22,068 nt of DNA from contig JBOHDE010000042.1 of assembly GCA_050699035.1 (NCBI GenBank), positions 1 to 22,068 of the forward strand, given 5' to 3'. The notes under the pieces were generated by a model that was not told the DNA's origin, did not search any database, and was given only the letters and a program-made list of their open reading frames with translations. A program made the translations under genes and the position numbers. Below, piece by piece: positions 14,613 to 21,900 of the stretch. Positions within the stretch are counted from its first letter, which is position 1. Every line of letters begins with the position of its first letter. The stretch is from WHTB01 sp050699035. GTDB lineage: Bacteria > Actinomycetota > Actinomycetes > Propionibacteriales > Nocardioidaceae.

Positions 14613-15917
14613 ATGGGACAGGGACGCCGACGGCGCACGCCGCGCTGGCGAAAGGCGACGGCTCTGCTGCCGCTCGTACTGCTCTCCGGAGCGTGGTCCG
14701 CCAACGCCGCGTCTGACCGGACCCCCGAGACCGAGCAGGACTCGGGTGTTCCCGGCGTGCCGACCGTCCCGGCCGAGATCTTCGACGAGCCCGCCAGCGT
14801 CGCGCTGCCGGAGGGCACCGGCAAGCCCGGGTCGGCGACCAGCCTCGCGTACACGCCGTTCGACGGCTCCCGTGGTTCCGCGGCCGGACCGGCCGTCGCC
14901 GACAACGGCATCCCCACCTCCGCCCTGCTCGCCTACAAGCGGGCGGCCGACATCCTGAACCAGGCCGACCCGGCCTGCCACCTCGACTGGTCGCTGGTCG
15001 CCGCGATCGGCAAGGTCGAGTCCGACCACGGTCGCTACGCAGGCAACGCGCTGAACGACGACGGCCGGGCCGTGCCCGGCATCTACGGCGTGCCGCTGAC
15101 CGGCGCCGGCAACATCGCCCGGATCACCGACAGCGACGGCGGCGCGCTCGACCGCGACGTCTCGTACGACCGCGCGGTCGGCCCGATGCAGTTCATCCCG
15201 GGCACCTGGCGGCTGGTCGGCGTCGACTCCGACTTCGACGGCAAGAAGGACCCGCAAGACATCGACGACGCGGCGACGGCAACGGCGGTCTACCTGTGTG
15301 CAGGTGCCGGCGACCTGTCCACCGATGCCGGCCAGCGCGCCGCGGTGCTGCGCTACAACCACAGCCAGAGCTACGTCGACCTGGTCCTCTCGATCGCCCA
15401 GGCGTACGCCAGCGGCAACTACGCGCCGGTGCCTAACGGCACCCCGACGACGACCACGCTGACCCTGGCCAAGCCAGCCCCGAAGGCCAAGCCGGCCAAG
15501 GCCAAGGCCAGCAAGAGCGGCAAGCAGAGCAGCGCGGCCCCGGCCACGACCAAGTCCGACAACCGTTCCAGCGAGCCGAGCACCAGCGGCGGGTCGAGTG
15601 AGCCGAGCACCGGTGGTGGCGGCAGCAGCGGCGGGTCCAATGACGGCGGTGACTCGACCACGACTCCGGCGCCCCAGGCTCCCGAGCCGGTCACGAAGGT
15701 GGTCGAGAAGCTCGAGACCCTCAGCGAGGCGACCGCGTTCTGCGCCAAGGGGCTGCAGGACAAGACCGGCGTCACCCAGAAGATGATCGACGCGTGCGGC
15801 GCCGAGCTGGTGGGCAAAACCGTCGCGGAGGCGACCAGCCTGCTCAGCGGTCCGCTCAAGGACGTCCTCGGCCGTCTTGGGCTCAGCGACCTGCTCTGCC
15901 TCGGCATCCTCTGCTGA
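14613..15917 (+). CDS. Secreted lytic transglycosylase (SLT_2/MltB-like) with Ser/Gly/Pro linker and Cys-containing C-terminal region
   Basis: The 434-residue protein is predicted to be exported and to cleave peptidoglycan glycan strands. A basic N-terminus and hydrophobic core (about 15-28) are followed by a SANAA cleavage site near residue 32. The catalytic domain spans about 100-270. It has LVAAIGKVESDHGRYAG with the likely catalytic Glu (E136), GPMQFIPGTW (190-199), a Ca-binding-like DSDFDG loop (205-210) and the late RYNHS motif. Residues about 275-355 form a disordered linker, first Ala/Lys/Pro-rich and then two SSEPST repeats with Gly/Ser. Residues about 358-434 form a short region with four Cys (377, 395, 429, 434) that I do not recognise. 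The ATG has GGAGGG seven bases upstream. It is transcribed alone and is convergent with hemB. Confidence 0.9.
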   Translation: MGQGRRRRTPRWRKATALLPLVLLSGAWSANAASDRTPETEQDSGVPGVPTVPAEIFDEPASVALPEGTGKPGSATSLAYTPFDGSRGSAAGPAVADNGIPTSALLAYKRAADILNQADPACHLDWSLVAAIGKVESDHGRYAGNALNDDGRAVPGIYGVPLTGAGNIARITDSDGGALDRDVSYDRAVGPMQFIPGTWRLVGVDSDFDGKKDPQDIDDAATATAVYLCAGAGDLSTDAGQRAAVLRYNHSQSYVDLVLSIAQAYASGNYAPVPNGTPTTTTLTLAKPAPKAKPAKAKASKSGKQSSAAPATTKSDNRSSEPSTSGGSSEPSTGGGGSSGGSNDGGDSTTTPAPQAPEPVTKVVEKLETLSEATAFCAKGLQDKTGVTQKMIDACGAELVGKTVAEATSLLSGPLKDVLGRLGLSDLLCLGILC

Positions 15918-15937
15918 TCCCCGCCGACCCGTCCTCT

Positions 15938-16004
15938 CCCGATGAGTGTGACGACTTCGACGCGACACGCCGGCGTGTCTGTCGAAGTCGTCACACTCAT
16001 CGGG
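15938..16004. repeat. Long intergenic palindrome, copy 2 of a two-copy element; probable bidirectional terminator
   Basis: The arms 15938-15961 and 15981-16004 are perfect 24-nt reverse complements around the same 16-bp inner palindrome found in copy 1 (here 15964-15979). The internal loop is GC at 15962-15963 against T at 15980. It lies 20 nt after the transglycosylase stop and 6 nt before the hemB stop. Over the aligned 67 nt it differs from copy 1 at seven positions. Six of these form three compensated pairs. No T-run is present. Confidence 0.8.
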
Positions 16005-16010
16005 TCGGGG

Positions 16011-16985
16011 TCAGCGGATCAGGTGGGCGGCTTCGGTGGCCCAGTAGGTCAGCACCACGGACGCGCCGGCCCGCCGGACCGACGTCAGCACCTCCACGAT
16101 CGAGGCCTCGCGGTTGATCCAGCCGTTCGCGGCGGCGGCCTCCACCATGGCGTACTCGCCAGAGATGTTGTACGCACCGACCGGCACGTCGACCTCGGCC
16201 CGGACCGCCGCGACCACGTCGAGATAGCCCAGCGCCGGCTTCACCATCACCAGGTCGGCACCCTCCTCGACGTCGAGGCGCGCCTCCCGGATCGCCTCGA
16301 CGGCGTTGGCCGAGTCCTGCTGGTAGGTCCGCCGGTCGCCCTCCAGTGAGGAGGCGACCGCCTCCCGGAACGGGCCGTAGAACGCCGAGGCGTACTTCAC
16401 GGCGTACGCGAAGATGCCGGTGTCGGTGTGCCCGGCGGCGTCGAGCACCGACCGGACGTGCCCGACCTGGCCGTCCATCATGCCGCTCGGGCCGAGCAGG
16501 TGCGCCCCCGCCTCGGCCTGCGCGACGGCCATCCGGCCGTAGGCCTCGAGCGTCGCGTCGTTGTCGACCCGGCCGTCGGGAGTGAGTACGCCGCAGTGCC
16601 CGTGGTCGGTGAACTCGTCGAGGCACAGGTCGGCCATCAGCACGGTCGCGTCACCGACCTCGGCGGCGACCTCGCGGAGCGCGACGTTGAGGATGCCGTC
16701 AGGGTCCACGCCACCGGAGCCGGTCGCATCCTTGGCCAGCGGCACGCCGTACAGCATCAGCCCGCCGACGCCGGCCGCCACCGCCTCGACCGCGGCTTTG
16801 CGCAACGAGTCGCTGGTGTGTTGGACGACGCCCGGCATGCTGGCGATCGGCACCGGTTCGGTCGCACCTTCGCGGACGAACATCGGCAGCACCAGGTGGC
16901 GCGGCTCGACGCTGGTCTCGGCGACCATCCGGCGCATCGCCGGGGTCGTACGCAGGCGGCGCGGCCGCTGTGCGGGGTAGCCCAT
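16011..16985 (-). CDS. hemB: Porphobilinogen synthase (delta-aminolevulinic acid dehydratase)
   Basis: The enzyme condenses two 5-aminolevulinate molecules to porphobilinogen. The 324-residue protein has the two active-site Lys residues in AYAVKYASAFYGPFREA (K197) and VMVKPALGYLD (K249). The metal-site segment DLCLDEFTDHGHCG (120-133) has Cys at 121 and 131 but Asp at 123. Zn enzymes have Cys there, so the site is a Cys-Asp-Cys hybrid. The RRTYQQD stretch and the YNISGEYAM segment are family hallmarks. The ATG at 16985 follows the hemD stop by 21 bases, with AGAGGG upstream. It is last in the rex-hem operon and ends beside the copy-2 palindrome. Confidence 0.96.
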   Translation of the reverse strand: MGYPAQRPRRLRTTPAMRRMVAETSVEPRHLVLPMFVREGATEPVPIASMPGVVQHTSDSLRKAAVEAVAAGVGGLMLYGVPLAKDATGSGGVDPDGILNVALREVAAEVGDATVLMADLCLDEFTDHGHCGVLTPDGRVDNDATLEAYGRMAVAQAEAGAHLLGPSGMMDGQVGHVRSVLDAAGHTDTGIFAYAVKYASAFYGPFREAVASSLEGDRRTYQQDSANAVEAIREARLDVEEGADLVMVKPALGYLDVVAAVRAEVDVPVGAYNISGEYAMVEAAAANGWINREASIVEVLTSVRRAGASVVLTYWATEAAHLIR

Positions 16986-17006
16986 GTCGGGAGTTCCCTC
17001 TCTGGC

Positions 17007-18818
17007 TCAGGTCGCCTTGCGGCGGGCTCCGTTGCGACGCTCCGAGGGCCGGGTGACCGGCTCGCCCGCGTCGATCATCGACAGTCGACGGGCCGCCCCG
17101 AACTCGGCGAGCGCGTCGGTCAGGTCCTCGATCGACGGCGATGGCGCCATCACGTCGACCCGCAGGCCGTGCTCCTCGGCGGTCTTGACGGTCGCCGGAC
17201 CGATGCACGCGATCACCGTCGACGCATGTGGCTTGCCGGCGATGCCGACCAGGTTGCGCACCGTCGACGAGGACGTGAAGACGACGGCGTCGAACTTGCC
17301 GGTCTTGATCGCCTCGCGGGTCGGCGCCGGCGGCGGGGCCGCGCGCACCGTGCGGTAGGCGGTGACGTCGTCACACTCCCACCCGAGCTCGTGCAGACCG
17401 GCCACCAGCGTCTCGGTGGCGATGTCGGCACGCGGCAGGAACACCCGGTTGATCGGGTCGAGGACCTCGTCGAACGGCGGCCACTCCTCGAGCAGCCCGC
17501 GGGCGGACTGCTCACCGGACGGCACCAGGTCGGCGCGGATCCCCCACGCGGCAACGGCTTCTGCGGTCTTGTCGCCCACCGCCGCGATCTTCAGACCGCT
17601 GAACGCGCGGGCGTCGAGACCGTACTCGTCGAACTTCTCGCGCACCGCCTTGACCGCGTTGACGGACGTGAACGCGATCCATTCGTACCGGCCCTCGACC
17701 AGCCCGCGGATCGCCTTGTCCATCTGCTGCGGGTTGCGCGGCGGCTCGACCGAGATGGTCGGAACCTCCTCCGGCACGCCACCTTGCTCGCGGAGCCGGA
17801 CCGACAACGACGCGGCCTGCTCCTTGGTGCGCGGCACCAGCACCCGCCAGCCGAACAGCGGCTTGGTCTCGAACCACGACAGCGTCGCCCGGAGGTCGAC
17901 GACGTCGCCGACCACGGTGACCGCCGGCGCCTTGACCTTGGCTGCCCGAGCGTCCGCGGCGATGCCCGCGAGCGTCGACACCACCGTGTGCTGCGACGTG
18001 GTCGTGCCGACGCTCGTCATCGCCACCGGCGTCTCCGGAGACCGGCCGGCCTGCACCAGACGCTCGGCGACCTCGCGGATCGACCCGACTGCCGACAGCA
18101 GCACCAGGGTCTGGTCGTTGCCGTAGCGCGACCAGTCGATCTTGCTCTCCGCGACGTTGACGACAGCCACCTCACGCCGGGTGCGTGTGGTCAGCGGCAC
18201 ACCGGCGTACGCGGCGACCCCGGTGACCGCCGAGACGCCCGGCACGATCTCGAAGCCGACGCCCGCCTTGACGCACGCCTGCGCCTCCTCCGGCCCGGTG
18301 GCGTACAGCCACGGGTCGCCGGTGAGCAGGCGGACGACATGGACGGCGCCCTTCGCGGCGCGTACGACGACCTTGCCGCGCGAGGCGTGGGTCAGCGGCT
18401 GGCCGTCCTCACCGAACCCGCCGTCGACCACCTCGCCGGTGAAGTCGGGACGCACCGTGCGCAGCAGGTCGGCATGCGCGGCGGACTCGGTCACGACCAC
18501 GTCGGCGTCGCGGATGACCTCCAGTGCCCGCAGCGTGAGCAGGTCGGGGTCGCCGGGGCCGGTGCCCACGAACGACACGAATCCCGACGGCCTGGCCGGT
18601 TTGGCCGCCGACCCCTTCTTCGCCGTCGCCGGCTTGCGCACCGTCGATGCCGTGGTCCGCGCCGACGACGTCGTGGTGGTCTTGGCGGAGGTCGTCTTGC
18701 GGGCGGGCGCGCTCTGCACCGACGCCCGGCTCTTGCGAGTCGTCGTGGTGGACGTGGTGGTCGTGGTGCTGCTGGTCACTACGCTCTTCTTCTTTCTGGC
18801 TGGCCGTGGGGCGGTCAT
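17007..18818 (-). CDS. hemD: Fused uroporphyrinogen-III C-methyltransferase / uroporphyrinogen-III synthase (CobA-HemD)
   Basis: This 603-residue fusion combines two activities. The first domain (about 79-310) is an SUMT/CobA-type SAM methyltransferase with VGTGPGDPDLLTLRA (84-98), LTGDPWLYATGPEEA and VPGVSAVTGVAAYAGVPLT; it would divert uroporphyrinogen III towards sirohaem or cobalamin. The second domain (about 323-580) is HemD, which closes hydroxymethylbilane to uroporphyrinogen III, with two FTS-type motifs (FTSVNAV 393-399, FTSSSTV 514-520). The fusion is common in actinobacteria. Residues 1-78 are a tail of Thr, Ser, Lys, Arg and Ala with no acidic residue before D90. The ATG at 18818 overlaps the hemC stop as ATGA; nothing upstream fits better. 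Loss of either activity cannot be judged from sequence alone. Confidence 0.93.
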   Translation of the reverse strand: MTAPRPARKKKSVVTSSTTTTTSTTTTRKSRASVQSAPARKTTSAKTTTTSSARTTASTVRKPATAKKGSAAKPARPSGFVSFVGTGPGDPDLLTLRALEVIRDADVVVTESAAHADLLRTVRPDFTGEVVDGGFGEDGQPLTHASRGKVVVRAAKGAVHVVRLLTGDPWLYATGPEEAQACVKAGVGFEIVPGVSAVTGVAAYAGVPLTTRTRREVAVVNVAESKIDWSRYGNDQTLVLLSAVGSIREVAERLVQAGRSPETPVAMTSVGTTTSQHTVVSTLAGIAADARAAKVKAPAVTVVGDVVDLRATLSWFETKPLFGWRVLVPRTKEQAASLSVRLREQGGVPEEVPTISVEPPRNPQQMDKAIRGLVEGRYEWIAFTSVNAVKAVREKFDEYGLDARAFSGLKIAAVGDKTAEAVAAWGIRADLVPSGEQSARGLLEEWPPFDEVLDPINRVFLPRADIATETLVAGLHELGWECDDVTAYRTVRAAPPPAPTREAIKTGKFDAVVFTSSSTVRNLVGIAGKPHASTVIACIGPATVKTAEEHGLRVDVMAPSPSIEDLTDALAEFGAARRLSMIDAGEPVTRPSERRNGARRKAT

Positions 18819-19762
18819 GGCACTCGCTCCCCGACAAGGGCGGCGGCACCTTCGGCGAGCATCTCCTTGGCCAGGCTGCGGCCGAGGTCTGCTGCCTGTG
18901 TCACGACGCCTGTCGTGGACATCCTGATCAGCTGCGTCCCGTCGACTGCTGCGACGACGGCACGGAGCCAGATTTCCTCGCCTTGGTCCCCTAATGCAAC
19001 TTCGGCGAGTGCGCCGACCGGTGCGGAACACCCGGCCTCGAGGGTTTCGAGGAGGCTGCGCTCGGCGCTGACCGCTGCTCGCGACGCCGGGTCGTCGAGC
19101 GCGGTACGGAGCAACGCGGTCAGGTCGACGTCGTCGCGGCGGCACTCGACGGCGAGCGCACCCTGGCCGGGAGCCGGGAGCATCTGCAGCGGGTCGAGGG
19201 TCTCGGTGACCTCGTCCAGCCGGCCGAGCCGGCCGAGCCCGGCGCGGGCCAGCACGACGCCGTCCACCTCGCCGGACGTGACGCGCCCGATGCGGGTGTC
19301 GACGTTGCCGCGCACCGGCACCACGTCGAGCCCGAGGCCGAGCGCGTGCAGCTGGGCGGCCCGGCGGGGTGAGCCGGTGCCGACCCGCGATCCCACCGGC
19401 AGCTCGCCGAGGGTGAGACCGTCGCGGGCCACCAGGACGTCGCGGGCGTCGGCCCGGGTCGGCACCGCCGCCAGGGTGAGACCGTCGGCGGCGCCGGTGG
19501 GCAGGTCTTTCAGCGAATGCACCGCGATGTCGACCCGGCCCGCCAGTAGGGCGTCACGCAGGGCGCCGACGAACACGCCCACGCCCCCGAACTCGGTGAG
19601 CGGCCGCGTGTCGACGTCGCCGGTCGTGGTGATCTCGACCAGCTCGGCCGGTCGCCCGGTGGCCGCGGTGAGCTGGTCGGCGACCAGCTGTGACTGGGCC
19701 GTCGCCAGCCTGCTGGCCCGGGTGCCGATGCGCAGCGGGGCGCCGGCGGACTGCTGGGTCAC
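18815..19762 (-). CDS. hemC: Hydroxymethylbilane synthase (porphobilinogen deaminase)
   Basis: This enzyme polymerises four porphobilinogen units into hydroxymethylbilane. The 315-residue protein carries RIGTRASRLA near the N-terminus, the catalytic Asp in VHSLKDLPT (D86), GTGSPRRAAQL, VRGNVDTRI, and the Cys that holds the dipyrromethane cofactor in LEAGCSAPVGA (C245). The GTG at 19762 overlaps the hemA stop as GTGA, and the 3' end overlaps cobA-hemD as ATGA. It is therefore translationally coupled on both sides. Confidence 0.96.
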   Translation of the reverse strand: MTQQSAGAPLRIGTRASRLATAQSQLVADQLTAATGRPAELVEITTTGDVDTRPLTEFGGVGVFVGALRDALLAGRVDIAVHSLKDLPTGAADGLTLAAVPTRADARDVLVARDGLTLGELPVGSRVGTGSPRRAAQLHALGLGLDVVPVRGNVDTRIGRVTSGEVDGVVLARAGLGRLGRLDEVTETLDPLQMLPAPGQGALAVECRRDDVDLTALLRTALDDPASRAAVSAERSLLETLEAGCSAPVGALAEVALGDQGEEIWLRAVVAAVDGTQLIRMSTTGVVTQAADLGRSLAKEMLAEGAAALVGERVP

Positions 19763-21060
19763 TCGCCCTCCTCGGTCACCTGGGTCGGCGCGTCGATGCG
19801 GGTGACGGCGTTGACCGCGTCCGGGTCGAGCGCGAACAGCTCGGCCAGCGCATCGGCGTACGAAACGGCCGACGGCTTGCTGGCCAGCTCCTTGATCCGC
19901 ACCGTCGGCGAGTGCAGCAGCTTGTCGGCGACCCGGCGGACGGTCTGCTCGACCTCGGCGCGGGTGACCGGGTCGAGCTCGGGCAGCCGACCGGTCAGCC
20001 GTTGCAGCTCGGCGTCCACGACGTTGGTGGCGAGGCTGCGCAGCGCGACCACGGTGGGCGTCACCTGCGCCGCCCGCCGCGCGGCGGCGTACGCCACGAC
20101 CTCGTCGGCGACGATCTGGCGTACGGCCTCGACGTCGACCGCACCCTCGCCCGAGCTCAGCCGCTCGGCCAGGTCGGCCAGCGCCACCAGGTGGACGTTC
20201 GGCAGCTCGGCGACCATCGGGTCGACGTCGTGCGGCAGCGCCAGGTCGACGATGGTGAGCGGGTGGTCGGGGTCGCGCAGGGCGAGCGCCTCGCGATGGA
20301 CCATCAGGTGGGTGGAACCGGTGCAGCTGATCACCACGTCGGCGGCGGCGATCTCGGTGGGCAGGGCGGTCAGCGGCACCGCGACACCGCCGGCTGCGCC
20401 CGCGAGCCGTGCGCCGCGCTCCGGTGTGCGGTTGGCGACCACGACCTGGCCGGCTCCCCGCCGTACGGACGTCGCCGCCGCGAGCCCGGCCATCGACCCG
20501 GCTCCGACCACGAGGACGCGGCGGCCGGTGACGTCACCCTCCACCTGGTCGAGGGCGACCGACACCAGGGACTGCCCGGCGCGGTCGATGTCGGTCTCGG
20601 CATGAGCACGCTTGCCGACGCGCAACGCCTGCTGGAACACCACGTTGAGGGCGCTCGACAGCGACCCGCTGTCTTGCCCCCGGCGCAGCGCCGCGCGCAC
20701 CTGGCCGAGGATCTGCGCCTCGCCGACGACCATCGAGTCGAGGCCGGCGGCGACGGCGTACAGGTGCGCGACGGCACCTTCGTCGTAGTGGACGTACAGG
20801 TGGGGTGCGACCTCGAGCCGTGACTCACCGGCGCGCGCCGCGAGCGACTCCGACAGCGCCTCGACGCTGCCATGGAAGCGGTCGACCTCGGCGTACACCT
20901 CGACCCGGTTGCAGGTCGAGATCACGGCCACCTCGCTGACGTAAGCACACTCGCTGACGTCGGACACCAGCTTCGAGATGCCGTCGGCGTCGAGCGCAAC
21001 CCGTTCCAGCACCGACACCGGTGCCGAGCGATGGGACACTCCCACGACCAGAACGCTCAC
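19759..21060 (-). CDS. hemA: Glutamyl-tRNA reductase
   Basis: This NADPH-dependent enzyme reduces glutamyl-tRNA(Glu) to glutamate-1-semialdehyde and is the entry and usual control point of the C5 haem pathway. The 433-residue protein has GVSHRSAPV at the start, the catalytic Cys in ISTCNRVEVYAE (C50), GLDSMVVGEAQILGQVR with H99 just before, the NADPH-binding VVGAGSMAGLA, and a C-terminal dimerisation helix region. The start is a GTG (21060) overlapping the rex stop as GTGA, so its translation is coupled to that of the redox regulator. Confidence 0.96.
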   Translation of the reverse strand: MSVLVVGVSHRSAPVSVLERVALDADGISKLVSDVSECAYVSEVAVISTCNRVEVYAEVDRFHGSVEALSESLAARAGESRLEVAPHLYVHYDEGAVAHLYAVAAGLDSMVVGEAQILGQVRAALRRGQDSGSLSSALNVVFQQALRVGKRAHAETDIDRAGQSLVSVALDQVEGDVTGRRVLVVGAGSMAGLAAATSVRRGAGQVVVANRTPERGARLAGAAGGVAVPLTALPTEIAAADVVISCTGSTHLMVHREALALRDPDHPLTIVDLALPHDVDPMVAELPNVHLVALADLAERLSSGEGAVDVEAVRQIVADEVVAYAAARRAAQVTPTVVALRSLATNVVDAELQRLTGRLPELDPVTRAEVEQTVRRVADKLLHSPTVRIKELASKPSAVSYADALAELFALDPDAVNAVTRIDAPTQVTEEGE

Positions 21061-21806
21061 GCCGTGTCCACCTCCAGCGCCTCGACGCCGTCGTCGAGTG
21101 CTGCGGCGGCCGCGCCACCGGCGGCCAGGGCCTTGCGCTGCTCGTGGTAGGCGAGGATCTGCAGCTCGATGGACAGGTCGACCTTGCGGACGTCGACGCC
21201 GTCGGGGACGGACAGCACCGCGGCGGCGAAGTTGAGGATGCTGGTGACGCCGGCCGCCACCAGGTCGTCACACACCTGCTGGGCGGCGCCGGCCGGAGTG
21301 GCGATGACGCCGATCGCGACGCGGTGCTCGTCGATGATCTGCTGCAGCGTGGCGTACGCCTCGATCTGCAGGTCGCCGACGGTCTCGCCCACCCGCTTCG
21401 GGTCGGTGTCGACGAGCGACACCACCCGGAACCCGCGGGAGGCGAAGCCCGAGTAGTTGGCCAGCGCGTGACCGAGGTTGCCGATCCCGACGATCACGAC
21501 CGGCCAGTCTTGGGTCAGGCCGATCTCGCGGGCGATCTGGTAGCGGAGGTACTCGACGTCGTACCCGACGCCGCGGGTGCCGTACGACCCGAGGTAGGAC
21601 AGGTCCTTGCGCAGCTTGGCGGAGTTGACGCCAGCCGACGTCGCGAGGTCCTCGCTCGACGCCGTCGCGATCCCCCGCTCCGACAACGCCGTGAGCGTGC
21701 GCAGGTAGAGCGGCAGCCGGGCGACCGTCGCCTCGGGGATGCCGCGCTCGACGCGGTCCTCCCGGGCGCCGTTACGCCGGCTGCGCGATGGGGTCGAAGA
21801 CGTCAC
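21057..21806 (-). CDS. rex: Redox-sensing transcriptional repressor Rex
   Basis: Rex senses the NADH/NAD+ ratio and releases DNA when NADH binds. The 249-residue protein has an N-terminal winged helix (about 24-85) with IPEATVARLPLYLR and VNSAKLRKDLSYLGSYGTRGVGYDV. A Rossmann domain follows with VGIGNLG (106-112) and an acidic D in LVDTDP, and a C-terminal domain-swapped helix with the LQILAYHEQRK region. I chose the GTG at 21806, which has AGGAG about four bases upstream; the longer frame to 21938 runs through the promoter. It heads the rex-hemA-hemC-cobA/hemD-hemB operon, an order known from Streptomyces, and a candidate operator lies upstream. Confidence 0.95.
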   Translation of the reverse strand: MTSSTPSRSRRNGAREDRVERGIPEATVARLPLYLRTLTALSERGIATASSEDLATSAGVNSAKLRKDLSYLGSYGTRGVGYDVEYLRYQIAREIGLTQDWPVVIVGIGNLGHALANYSGFASRGFRVVSLVDTDPKRVGETVGDLQIEAYATLQQIIDEHRVAIGVIATPAGAAQQVCDDLVAAGVTSILNFAAAVLSVPDGVDVRKVDLSIELQILAYHEQRKALAAGGAAAAALDDGVEALEVDTA

Positions 21807-21871
21807 TGTGCTCCTGGCACCGCACACCGGGACGGACTCGGCGATCGGGCCTACGAGGTGGCGGTGAACCC

Positions 21872-21900
21872 ACTCTAGGAGCTTGTGAACGTGAGAACAA
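21872..21900 (-). promoter_or_regulatory. Candidate rex-hem operon promoter with an overlapping Rex operator
   Basis: On the minus strand TTGTTC (21900-21895) is followed by a 17-bp spacer and TAGAGT (21877-21872), a good -35/-10 pair. The operator-like sequence TTGTTCTCACGTTCACAA (21900-21883) covers the -35 and most of the spacer. Its right half TTCACAA is perfect against the known actinobacterial Rex site TTGTGAA-N4-TTCACAA, while the left half matches at 4 of 7. Bound Rex would block RNA polymerase, giving autorepression. The leader would be about 60 nt. Confidence 0.6.

Noticed and set aside
8406..16004. The paired palindromes as Rex or Crp-type operators (they contain TGTGACG and CGTCACA)
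   Set aside because: The half-sites are about 40 bp apart, far beyond operator spacing, and both copies lie at gene ends rather than at promoters.
16428..19805. Open frame of 1125 codons on the + strand, opposite hemB, cobA-hemD and hemC
   Set aside because: It is antisense to three well-recognised genes, is Arg/His/Gly-rich without any domain, and arises from the third-position GC bias of the genes below it.
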